Source of the DNA: DATARH01 sp038228485
Lineage (GTDB): Bacteria; Pseudomonadota; Alphaproteobacteria; ATCC43930; CGMCC-115725
Reading direction: 5' to 3'
Length of the DNA: 14,626 nucleotides
NCBI GenBank assembly: GCA_038228485.1
Contig: JBBRPG010000091.1
Coordinates: 1-14,626, forward strand
Shown: piece after piece, positions 1 to 6,921 of the stretch
Numbering within the stretch: position 1 is the stretch's first letter
Layout: the number at the start of each line of letters is the position of its first letter
Notes under the pieces: generated by a model
Databases searched by the model: none
Seen by the model: only the letters and a program-made list of their open reading frames with translations
Told to the model about the DNA's origin: nothing
Program-made: the position numbers and the translations under genes

Positions 1-139
1 CCAAGCCTACAATTACGCCAGGCGGCTCAAGACCCTCAAAGGCCTCACCCCCTACGAGTTCATCTGCAAAGCCTGGACAAAAGAGTCGGCCAGATTTACC
101 CTCGATCCAACCCATCAAATGCCGGGACTAAACATCTAG
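1..139 (+). mobile_element. IS481-family transposase, C-terminal fragment
   Basis: Reading from base 2, the first 45 codons give the C-terminal end of an IS481-type DDE transposase. It includes RRLKTLKGLTPYEFICKAW and ends HQMPGLNI before TAG at 137-139; both are hallmark ends of this transposase group. The rest of the element lies left of the window, so I cannot say whether it is intact. The coding frame of the next gene resumes immediately after the stop (GFIGR from 141), so the element ends here. The stop codon lies in TCTAGC (135-140), which fits the NCTAGN insertion target described for IS481. The element seems to have cut the 5' end off the epimerase gene. Family assignment is from remembered C-terminal motifs. 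Confidence 0.85.
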
Positions 140-1469
140 CGGCTTTATCGGCCGCGCGGTGACGCGCAGCCTGATCAAGCGCGGCGATCGGGTGGTGGCG
201 CTGACACGCGATCCCGCGAGAGCCGCCTATCTGTTTGGCCCGCAGGTCGAAGCCTGCAGCGATCTCGGCACGATGCCGTCGTCCCGTCGCATCGACGCGA
301 TCGTCAACCTTGCCGGCGAACCGCTAATCGGCAGTTTGTGGACACGTAGGCGCAAACAGCGCTTTGTCGTCAGCCGGATCGGCACCACCGAAGCCCTCGC
401 TGCATTGATCGAGCGGCTCGAACGCAAACCTGACGTGCTGATCAGTGGCTCGGCAATCGGCTATTACGGCGATCGCGGCGAAGACAAGCTCGAGGAGAGC
501 GAACCGCCGCAACCGATGTTCATGTCCGAGTTGTGCCGCCGTTGGGAAGAGGCGGCGCGCTGCGCCGAAGCCCATGGTCTGCGGGTGTGCCGGCTACGCA
601 TCGGACTGGTGCTGGGCCGTAATGGTGGTGCGTTGCCGGCGATGGCGCTCGCCGCTTGGCTCGGCCTCGGCGCCGTGATTGGCACCGGACGACAATACGT
701 CTCGTGGATCCATCTGCGCGATCTGGTACGGCTGATCCTGTTCGCGCTCGACGACACGCGGCTCAGCGGCGCGGTCAACGCCGTCAGCCCAAATCCCGCC
801 ACCCAGCACGATTACACCCAGGCCCTGGCGGGCAACTGGCATCGTCCGGTGCTGCTCAGGATGCCGGGCCGTCTGTTGCGCGCGATGATCGGCGAACTCT
901 CAGACCTGCTGCTGACCAGTCAGCGTGTCGTACCGGCGGCGGCCGTGGCGCGCGGGTTTCACTTTGCGCATCCCGATCTCGCCGAGGCAGTAGCCGATAT
1001 CTTCGCGCCGCCGCCGCCCCTGCAGCCGCCGCTGTGGGTTTATTTCAACGAGTCGTGCCCGGTTTGCCGCACCGAGATGGACCATTACCGAACCGAGGCC
1101 GACCGCACCGATTGCCCGTTCGAATTCAAACCCATCGGCGCATCGGCCTACGATGCCAGTGCCTATGGCCTAACCGACTCCAACCTGCGCCACCGCCTCT
1201 AGGTGAGCGACGCCGAGGGGAACATGGTCAGCGGCATCGACGCTTTCATCGCGTTGTGGAGCACCTTGCCGCGGCATCAGTGGGCAGCGAGGCTGCTGCA
1301 GCGGCGTGCATTAGGTGCCGTTGCACATCTCGCTTATGAAGGCATCTGCGTCCCGGTGCTTGCGATGGTCAACCGCCGCCGAGCCGATACCGGCGACTCG
1401 ATTGGTGCCGAGCTCGATGCCGGCAGCACGCGCCATGTGAGTGAGCGTGCTGCAGCGGATCTGCGGTGA
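138..1469 (+). pseudogene. Broken TIGR01777 (YfcH/SDR39U1-like) epimerase fused to a DUF393 domain
   Basis: The frame opens at the IS boundary with SGFIGRAVTRSLIKRGDRVV, the second half of the GxTGFIG Rossmann motif of TIGR01777 epimerases. The usual first 10 or so residues and the native start are missing; the first usable start is GTG at 159. Epimerase features follow (VNLAGEPL, SGSAIGYYGDRG, LRIGLVLG, WIHLRDL). After a proline-rich linker comes a DUF393/DCC domain with WVYFNESCPVC, whose CxxC cysteines are residues 300 and 303 counted from the GTG. An in-frame TAG at 1200-1202 then interrupts that domain. The same frame continues from 1203 with good DUF393 sequence (GIDAFIALWSTLPRHQW, LAYEGICVPVLAMVNRRR) to TGA at 1467-1469. 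The gene is therefore damaged at both ends. DUF393 proteins are thiol-disulfide oxidoreductase-like; no substrate is known to me for this fusion. Confidence 0.85.
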
Positions 1470-2003
1470 TGCTCGGGCGATCTTCACTCGGCCGCGACTT
1501 CTGCGGCATCCTCGCCGCTACCCTATTGAGTGTCGTGGCAATCGGGTTGCTGTGCGAACCGGACAGGACGAGGCCGTAAGCGCCTATTCCACCGGCAACT
1601 GCGGCGACACCGAAGTATTCGTCAGGGTCAAGATTCACCGGCGGTGGTCAGATCGGCGAGGGGAGGCAGTCGGCTACAGTATTGGCGGCCGCACAATCGG
1701 AGCCTTCTCGGCGATCTACGACGTGACCGACAGCGGTATCAGCGCTGGAGGGGAAACGGCAGCGCCGATTTCGATCCACTGCCGCCCGCTGACCTCGGTC
1801 TCGAAACGCGCGTTTTTGAGCTGCCCGGCAGGACCTACAATCGCGACTCGCCTTCGCGCGAAAGTCCGCCGTTGATGAACATATTCTTCGACCCGCAGCA
1901 GCAACCGATGAACGCCGGGAACGGTCACTCATCCAAAGGAAGCTACCAGTCACTGTCGAACGCGGGATCGCGCATAAGTATTGACGATGTATTAATTAAA
2001 TGA
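1469..2003 (+). pseudogene. Probable frameshifted remnant of a small secreted protein (unrecognised)
   Basis: I do not recognise this protein. An ATG at 1469 overlaps the preceding TGA and encodes 36 residues with a signal-peptide-like stretch (ILAATLLSVVAIGLLC) before TAA at 1577. Around 1561-1575 the coding signal (G/C at third positions) moves to another frame, giving DEAVSAYSTGNCGDTEVFVR and further on FSAIYDVTDSGI. Near 1790 it moves again, giving LETRVFELPGRTYNRDSP up to TGA at 2001-2003. Splicing the three segments would make a lipoprotein-like or secreted protein of about 170 residues. This is inferred from codon pattern only; it could be non-coding. From 2004 to 2249, the 3' flank of the oxidase genes, I see no gene, only an A+T-richer patch around 1975-2055. 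Confidence 0.35.
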
Positions 2004-2249
2004 TTTCGACTTCGCCATGTCCGATCAAAGTCATTTACTCTCATGCCGTTGTATTAACAGCCTGCCGTGTTGAGCCGCAACCTCGCCCAATACTGTCGCC
2101 GCGGCGGCTCACTGACCATGCGCTTTTGCCTCGCCGCTGTGCCGATGGTTTCATAGAGAAGCCGGCTGCCCTCAGCACGTCAGCAGCTCGACGTGACCGC
2201 AGACGTAAAGGGCAGCCTCTTTCCAGCTATCGAGGTTGGCCGAGCCTGG

Positions 2250-2531
2250 TTAGCCGGGCGGGAAGCCGTGTCGCGTCAGGTAGTCGCCTCCTGCCAGCCA
2301 CAACAGGATCCCGAGCCAGAAAAACCCCGCGACGGCGAAGACGCGCGCCAGTCGCGGCCCCTCCCACAGCCGCATGAACACTATCAGCACCAAAGCGGCC
2401 TTGATCGCAGCGATGGTCAGCGCGAGCGCGATGTTGAAGCGGCCGATCGGCAGATAGGCGCCGCCCGTCGTCGCCCCGAGCAGGACCAGCAGCGCCAGCC
2501 AGACGAGCAGGTTCGCGCGCAGGCCGCTCAC
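2250..2531 (-). CDS. Cytochrome c oxidase subunit IV (prokaryotic COX4/CyoD-like)
   Basis: This 93-residue protein has three predicted membrane helices (about 8-28, 33-53 and 62-84), the usual architecture of the small bacterial oxidase subunit IV. The middle helix carries the family-like AAIKAALVLIVFMRLWEGPR. This subunit is a non-catalytic stabilising part of heme-copper oxidases in the cytoplasmic membrane. The start is GTG at 2531, 13 bases after the subunit III stop, with GAGG in between as a likely ribosome-binding site. An ATG at 2546 reads in a different frame and stops within a few codons, so it is not used. It is the last gene of the minus-strand oxidase set. Its identity rests on size, hydrophobic pattern and position behind subunit III. 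Confidence 0.85.
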   Translation of the reverse strand: MSGLRANLLVWLALLVLLGATTGGAYLPIGRFNIALALTIAAIKAALVLIVFMRLWEGPRLARVFAVAGFFWLGILLWLAGGDYLTRHGFPPG

Positions 2532-2544
2532 GGGGCCACTAACC

Positions 2545-3192
2545 TCATCCCGACCGCCCGCCGAGGTACAGCAGCGGAAACAGGAAGATCCAGACGATGT
2601 CGACGAAATGCCAATAGAGGCCGGCGATTTCGACCGTGGTCGACCGCGGGCCGAGATAGCGGTCGTGCCGGCTCCGCGCCGCCAGCACCAGCATCACCAC
2701 GATCCCGATCGTCAGATGGATCGCGTGCAGCCCGGTCGTCGCGAAATAGATCAGGAAGAACAGCTCGGCCGGGCCGGCCAGGCGCGGTTCGAAGGTGAAG
2801 TTCAGCGCCGGCACGAGATGCTCGTGCCAATCCTTGAGGTATTCGGCCGCCTTGATGCCGAGAAAGGCGCAGCCCAGCGCCGCTGTCGCCAGCAACAGCA
2901 AAACCAGCAACCGCCGGCGGCGCGCTTCCGCGGCGGCGACGGCGAGCGCCATCGTCAGGCTGCTGGTCAGCAATACCGCGGTATTGGCGGTGCCGAGGAC
3001 GATCGCGGTATGCCGCCCCGCCGCGGCGAAGGCCTCTGGGTAGCTCCAGCGATAGACCGCGTAGCCCAGGATCATGCCGCCGAAGAACAACACCTCGGTG
3101 GCGAGAAACACCCAGATCCCCAGGGTCGCGGCCTCGCGCTGCTGCGCCAGGGTGACGAATTGAATCGCCGAGGCCTCGACGCTTCTAGGCAT
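2545..3192 (-). CDS. ctaE: Cytochrome c oxidase subunit III
   Basis: The 215-residue product is a five-helix COX3 of usual bacterial length. It forms the three-subunit core of aa3/caa3 oxidases with subunits I and II and supports proton uptake. Visible marks are LGIWVFLATEVLFFGGMI near the start (with the conserved helix glutamate at residue 33), GLHAIHLTIG at about 154-163, and the C-terminal WHFVDIVWIFLFPLLYL at about 194-210. I chose the ATG at 3192 (MPRSVEAS): it overlaps the end of subunit I by 8 bases (ATGCCTAG), as expected for translational coupling. The frame extends further upstream to 3234, but that part is arginine-rich sequence inside subunit I and does not match the family. The gene looks intact although its subunit I partner is truncated. 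Confidence 0.93.
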   Translation of the reverse strand: MPRSVEASAIQFVTLAQQREAATLGIWVFLATEVLFFGGMILGYAVYRWSYPEAFAAAGRHTAIVLGTANTAVLLTSSLTMALAVAAAEARRRRLLVLLLLATAALGCAFLGIKAAEYLKDWHEHLVPALNFTFEPRLAGPAELFFLIYFATTGLHAIHLTIGIVVMLVLAARSRHDRYLGPRSTTVEIAGLYWHFVDIVWIFLFPLLYLGGRSG

Positions 3193-4348
3193 CCGCCACC
3201 GTCTGCGGCACCGGCTCGGGGCCGGAGTAGACATAAGGTCCGCGCCTTACCACCGGCGTCTCGGCAAAATTATGGGTCGGCGGCGGCGAACTCGTCTGCC
3301 ATTCGAGACCGGTCGCGCCCCACGGGTTCGCCTCGGCCCGCCGCCCGAAGAACAGCGACCAAACCAGATAGACCAGCGGCATCAGATAGGCGAGCGCGAG
3401 GATCGTCGAGCCCGCCGTCGACAGCACATTCCATACCTGGAACTCCGGCGGGTACGACGCATAGCGCCGCGGCATGCCGAGATAGCCCAGCACGAAATGC
3501 GGAAAGAAGGTCAGGTTGAAGCCGAAGAAAATCAGGATCGCAGCCGCCCGCGCCAGATACTCGGGGTAATGCCGGCCGGTAATCTTCGCCCACCAGAAAT
3601 GCAGCCCGCCGAAATAGGCGGTCACCATCCCGCCGACCATGATGTAGTGGAAATGACCGATGACGAAATAGGTGTCGGTGACGTGGACGTCGATCGCCAG
3701 CGCGGCGAGGAACAGCCCGGTCAGACCGCCGATCGTGAACCCGATAAACGCCAGCGCATAGAGCATCGGCGCGTCGAAGCGGATCCAGCCCTTGTGCAGG
3801 GTGGCGGTCCAGTTGAACACCTTGATCGCCGAGGGCACCGCGACGGCGAAGCTGAGAAACGAGAACACCAGCCCGGCCGACATCGACTGGCCGCTGACGA
3901 ACATGTGGTGGCCCCAGACCAGGAACCCGAGCCCGGCGATGGCGACGCTGCACCAGGCGACGAAATGGTAGCCGAACAGACTTTTGCGGGCAAAACAGGG
4001 GATCAGCTCGCTGACCACCCCCATCCCGGGCAGGATCATGATGTAGACCGCCGGGTGTGAGTAGAACCAGAACAGGTGCTGGAACAGCAGCGGGTCGCCC
4101 CCGAGCTTTGGGTCGAAGATGCCGATGCCGACGATGCGCTCGAGCGCGACCAGCATCAGCGTGATCGCCAATACCGGGGTCGCCAGCACCAGGATGACGC
4201 TGGTCGAATACAGCGACCAGACAAAGATCGGCAGCCGGTACCAGCCGAGCCCCGGCGCGCGCATCCGGTGGATGGTGACGATGAAGTTGAGCCCGGTTAG
4301 GATCGACGAGAACCCGGCGACGACGACGCCGGTCAGCGCCAGCACGAC
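3185..4348 (-). pseudogene. ctaD: 5'-truncated cytochrome c oxidase subunit I, A2-type
   Basis: About 387 C-terminal residues of the catalytic heme-copper subunit remain. Homology starts abruptly at 4348 with VVLALTGVVVAGFSSILTGL and runs to the TAG at 3185. Retained are HPAVY (4057-4043, CuB histidine and cross-linked tyrosine), the CuB His-His pair in WGHHMF (3910-3905), the K-channel lysine in AIKVFNW, and HFHY (3655-3644) with the a3 and a heme histidines. The sequence YSHPAVY, with YS in place of the D-channel glutamate, is the known mark of A2-type oxidases. Missing are the first three or four helices, including the second heme a ligand and the D-channel entrance, so it cannot be functional as seen. 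The reading frame stays open to 4978 only because it runs antisense through the cytochrome fragment. There is no subunit II gene in the window. Confidence 0.9.
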
Positions 4349-4960
4349 ATGGCCCTGGGCTGCGCGCTTGCCTGCCAGGCCGAGAACAACGTGCCGGTCG
4401 TCGGCCGCGAGCAGGTGCTGATCGGCCGGGCGATGCATTGGCTGCGCATCGCCCGTTACTACCGCGGCGGCACCGAGAACCCCGAGACCTTGTTCCAACC
4501 GGTGCCGTGCAACGACACGGTCGAAATCAGCGCGCGCGCCGGACTGCCGCCGACCTACACCTGCATGACCTGTCATTCGCAGATCTGGACCAATGCCGAA
4601 ATCCTCGCGCCGGTGCGGCAAAGCCTGGCTTCGGGCAAAGCGATCGAGTGGCGTCGGGTCGCCCGTCTGCCGGATTATGTCTACTTCCAGCACGACATTC
4701 ACATCGCCAAGGGCGTCGGCTGCGTCACCTGTCACGGCCGCATCGACGAAATGCCGCTGACCTACCGGGCGATCGCATTCCCGATGAAATTCTGTCTCGA
4801 TTGTCACCGCGATCCAGCACCTAATTTGCGGCCGCGCGAGTTGGTCACCGATATGGCATGGCAGCCGCCGGCCGACCGGCGCGCGCTTGGCGAGAAGCTG
4901 ATCGGCCAATACGGCGTCCGCGTCGGCGAGCTGACCTCTTGCACCGTGTGCCATCGATGA
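4349..4960 (+). pseudogene. Chimeric alternative complex III fragment: ActB Fe-S piece joined to ActA cytochrome C-terminus
   Basis: One open frame holds pieces of two ACIII subunits. Residues 5-54 (about 4361-4510) match the ferredoxin-like part of ActB: CALACQAENNVPVVGREQ, then MHWLRI and LFQPVPC, where further cysteine clusters should follow. From residue 57 (4517) the text is instead the multiheme cytochrome ActA: TVEISARAGLPPTYTCMTCH, then CVTCH at 125-129, CLDCH at 149-153 and the terminal CTVCHR. Four CxxCH motifs remain; the family's first one would lie just before the join and is lost, as are ActA's membrane anchor or signal and most of ActB. ACIII oxidises quinol and passes electrons to a caa3-type oxidase. 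The apparent ATG at 4349 lies at the junction with subunit I and is probably fortuitous. Deletion, rearrangement or assembly error could all explain it. Confidence 0.82.
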
Positions 4961-5071
4961 AGGCGCGCAACACGGCATGGAAGGCGAAGATCTGGTGCTG
5001 ACCGTCGCGCCCGGCGCCGCCGTGCCGCGGCCTCAAACCCCGCCGACGGCGCGTCGGGGAAGACCGCGGCG

Positions 5072-5929
5072 ATGACCGGGCTCATGCTCGACAGCGGGCT
5101 CGCGATCGATAGTCAGCCGCCGGTCTTTCACGACGCCCAGCGCCTCGTCTGGCGCAGCGCGGCGGCCGACAGGTTGCCGGCGCCAGCCGAAACGCGCCTC
5201 GTTCCCGAGGAAACGCCCGTGGCCTTCGCCTATGAAGGCGCGAGCTACGCCGTGATGATGGCGACCCCGGCCGACCTCGCCGATTTTGCCCTCGGGTTAA
5301 GTCTCAACGAAGGGGTGATCCGCGCGCCCGGCGATATCGAGGCGCTCGACATCGTCCCGGGCGATGACGGCATCCTGTTGCGGATGGCTCTCTCCCGCGC
5401 TCCGGCGTCATCCTTTTGGGAGCGGCGGCGCTATCTCGCCGGCCCCAGCGGCTGCGGCTTGTGCGGGCTCGAAAGCCTCGCCGAAGCGTCCCGTCGACCG
5501 CCGTTTGTGGAGGGCGGCATCCGCGTAACGGGCGATGAGATCTCCGAGGCAATGGCGCTGCTCCCGGGTCTGCAAAAGATGAACCGGCTGACCGGCGCGC
5601 TCCATGCGGCCGCGTTCTGGACGCCGCGAGACGGCATTGTCGCGGTGCGCGAGGATGTCGGACGGCACAACGCGCTCGACAAGCTGACCGGCGCTGTCGC
5701 CGCGGTAGGGCTGTCGCCCAGCGAGGGCGCGGTGTTGCTGACCAGCCGCGTCTCGGTCGAGATGATCCAAAAGGCGGCGTCGCTGGGTGCGCCCATCGTG
5801 GTCGCGGTGTCGGCGCCGACCGCGCTGGCGGTGCGGGCGGCGGAAGCCGCGGGGATCACTCTCATCGCGGTGGCGCGGTGCGACGGGTTCGAGACCTTTA
5901 CCCATCCGCAGCGGATTCTGATTGGGTAG
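5072..5929 (+). CDS. fdhD: FdhD, formate dehydrogenase accessory sulfurtransferase
   Basis: The 285-residue protein is full length for FdhD, which takes sulfur from a cysteine desulfurase and transfers it to the molybdenum cofactor of formate dehydrogenase in the cytoplasm. Visible family marks are VPEETPVAFAYEG near 44-56, ADLADFALGLSLNEGVI at 67-83, GPSGCGLCGLESL with the sulfur-relay cysteines at residues 128 and 131, MNRLTGALHAAAF, REDVGRHNALDKL, and LLTSRVSVEMIQKAASLGAP near the end. ATG 5072 is preceded by GGGGAAGA at suitable spacing. No formate dehydrogenase gene lies in the window, so its client is unknown. The Mo-hydroxylase further right belongs to another Mo-enzyme family and also needs a sulfurated cofactor, but that is normally supplied by XdhC-type factors. 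I am confident of the identity. Confidence 0.96.
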   Translation: MTGLMLDSGLAIDSQPPVFHDAQRLVWRSAAADRLPAPAETRLVPEETPVAFAYEGASYAVMMATPADLADFALGLSLNEGVIRAPGDIEALDIVPGDDGILLRMALSRAPASSFWERRRYLAGPSGCGLCGLESLAEASRRPPFVEGGIRVTGDEISEAMALLPGLQKMNRLTGALHAAAFWTPRDGIVAVREDVGRHNALDKLTGAVAAVGLSPSEGAVLLTSRVSVEMIQKAASLGAPIVVAVSAPTALAVRAAEAAGITLIAVARCDGFETFTHPQRILIG

Positions 5930-5967
5930 CCCTCGAGGCCATCAAGATACCGAGCGCTGCCCCAATC
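5920..5967. terminator. Inverted repeat between convergent genes, possible bidirectional terminator
   Basis: GATTGGGTAGC (5920-5930) pairs with GCTGCCCCAATC (5956-5967) with one bulge and one mismatch around a loop of about 25 bases. A short CCTCGAGG palindrome lies within that loop. It sits between the convergent fdhD and SDR genes, where a shared terminator would be expected. There is no U-tract on either side, so it is a weak candidate. Confidence 0.3.
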
Positions 5968-6004
5968 AGCCATCCGCGCAACCCGCCACAGCTTCAGACA
6001 CGTA

Positions 6005-6853
6005 TCAATAGCTCGGCTTGGTGGGAAACGGCGTGAGCTGGAGCTCGTGGGTCCAGCACGACCGGTCCTGGGTATGCAGGTAATAGAACGCCTCGGCGAT
6101 CTTGACCGGATTGATGATGAGATCGGGTCGGTTCTGGTTCCGCGGCATCGCCCTTGTGCCGGGCGAGTCGATGGTGCCGTCGATCACCACATTGGCGACG
6201 TGCACGCCGTGCTCGGAGTACTCCTCGGTCAGCACCTGCGCCAAGGTGCGCATCATCACCCGGGGATAATACAGCGACTGCCCGGTCATGCGCTTCTTTC
6301 CGCGCAGCGAGCTGGAGTTGTTGGAGAAGAAAAACGACCCTTCGCCTTTCTTGCGCATCGCCGGCAACACCTCCTTGGCGACGAGAAAGGGCCCACGGCA
6401 GGCGATGTGCTGGGTGGTGTCGAACATCTCCACCGGGATGTGTTCGAGCAGTTCTTTCTCCGGCGGCAGATCGCGGCCTTCCAGATAGCCCGCGTTGTAG
6501 ACCAGGACTTCCGGATCACCGGCCTCGCGGCGGATCGTGGCGAACGCCGCCGAGATCGAGTCCTGTGAGACCAGATCGAGTTCGACGGTCATGCAGTCGC
6601 CGCCCTGGCCCCGGATGGCCTCTTCCAGCGCCGAAGCATTGGCTTGGGTCCGAGTCGTCAGCACGACGAAGAAACCTTCTTGCGCGAATTTCTGGGCAAC
6701 GGCGCCGCCGACGCCCCAGCGCACGCCGACCGGCAGGTCGCTGTCGTCCAGCGCCTTGCCGTGGGCAAGCTTGGTATTGCGGCCGTCCGACTGCCATTTG
6801 GAGGTGGCGCCGATCACCACGGCGACTTTCTTGCCTTTTGTGTTCGTTTTCAT
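6005..6853 (-). CDS. Atypical short-chain dehydrogenase/reductase (SDR)
   Basis: This 282-residue protein is a Rossmann-fold SDR. Visible are VAVVIGATSK (10-19), the second half of the glycine loop as WGVGGAVAQKFAQEGFFVVL (46-65), VYNAG (118-122, the NNAG-like motif), a serine-rich strand FFFSNNSSSL (174-183) and VANVVIDGTIDSP (219-231). Two features are odd. About 26 residues are inserted inside the TGxxxGxG loop. The catalytic YxxxK is not conserved: aligning on the helix that ends in RTLAQ gives L194 and R198 at the Tyr and Lys positions, with tyrosines at 195 and 196. The ATG at 6853 has a good AAAGGAAAT ribosome-binding site. It is 68 bases behind the amidohydrolase on the same strand, probably co-transcribed. 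Substrate unknown. Confidence 0.85.
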   Translation of the reverse strand: MKTNTKGKKVAVVIGATSKWQSDGRNTKLAHGKALDDSDLPVGVRWGVGGAVAQKFAQEGFFVVLTTRTQANASALEEAIRGQGGDCMTVELDLVSQDSISAAFATIRREAGDPEVLVYNAGYLEGRDLPPEKELLEHIPVEMFDTTQHIACRGPFLVAKEVLPAMRKKGEGSFFFSNNSSSLRGKKRMTGQSLYYPRVMMRTLAQVLTEEYSEHGVHVANVVIDGTIDSPGTRAMPRNQNRPDLIINPVKIAEAFYYLHTQDRSCWTHELQLTPFPTKPSY

Positions 6854-6921
6854 TCGCAATTTCCTTTTTGTGTAGCGATCGGATGGATGGAGAGCCCGTT
6901 CCAGTCGGGCTGCGAAGCCTG

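Noticed and set aside
1369..1638. A minus-strand frame whose start (MNLDPDEYFGVAAVAGGI) looks protein-like.
   Set aside because: Only about 35 residues look plausible before it turns into arginine/histidine-rich sequence antisense to the DUF393 end; the plus strand explains the signal better.
2055..2130. A minus-strand stretch with a GTTAA core that resembled a tRNA anticodon loop.
   Set aside because: No acceptor stem, D-arm or TpsiC (GGTTCGA) pairing could be formed around it.
2205..2245. Possible terminator hairpin behind the oxidase subunit IV gene (GCCTC...GAGG).
   Set aside because: The stem is only about five base pairs with a long loop and no U-run.
4349..4978. The minus-strand frame of subunit I stays open to 4978, making an apparent 597-residue protein of plausible COX1 length.
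   Set aside because: The first 210 residues have no membrane helices and are antisense to clear cytochrome sequence with CxxCH motifs; only the part below 4348 is subunit I.
4977..5075. A 32-codon plus-strand frame (MEGEDLVLTV...) overlapping the fdhD start by ATGA.
   Set aside because: No good ribosome-binding site and no recognisable match; it could be the tail of a lost gene, but nothing supports it beyond the overlap.
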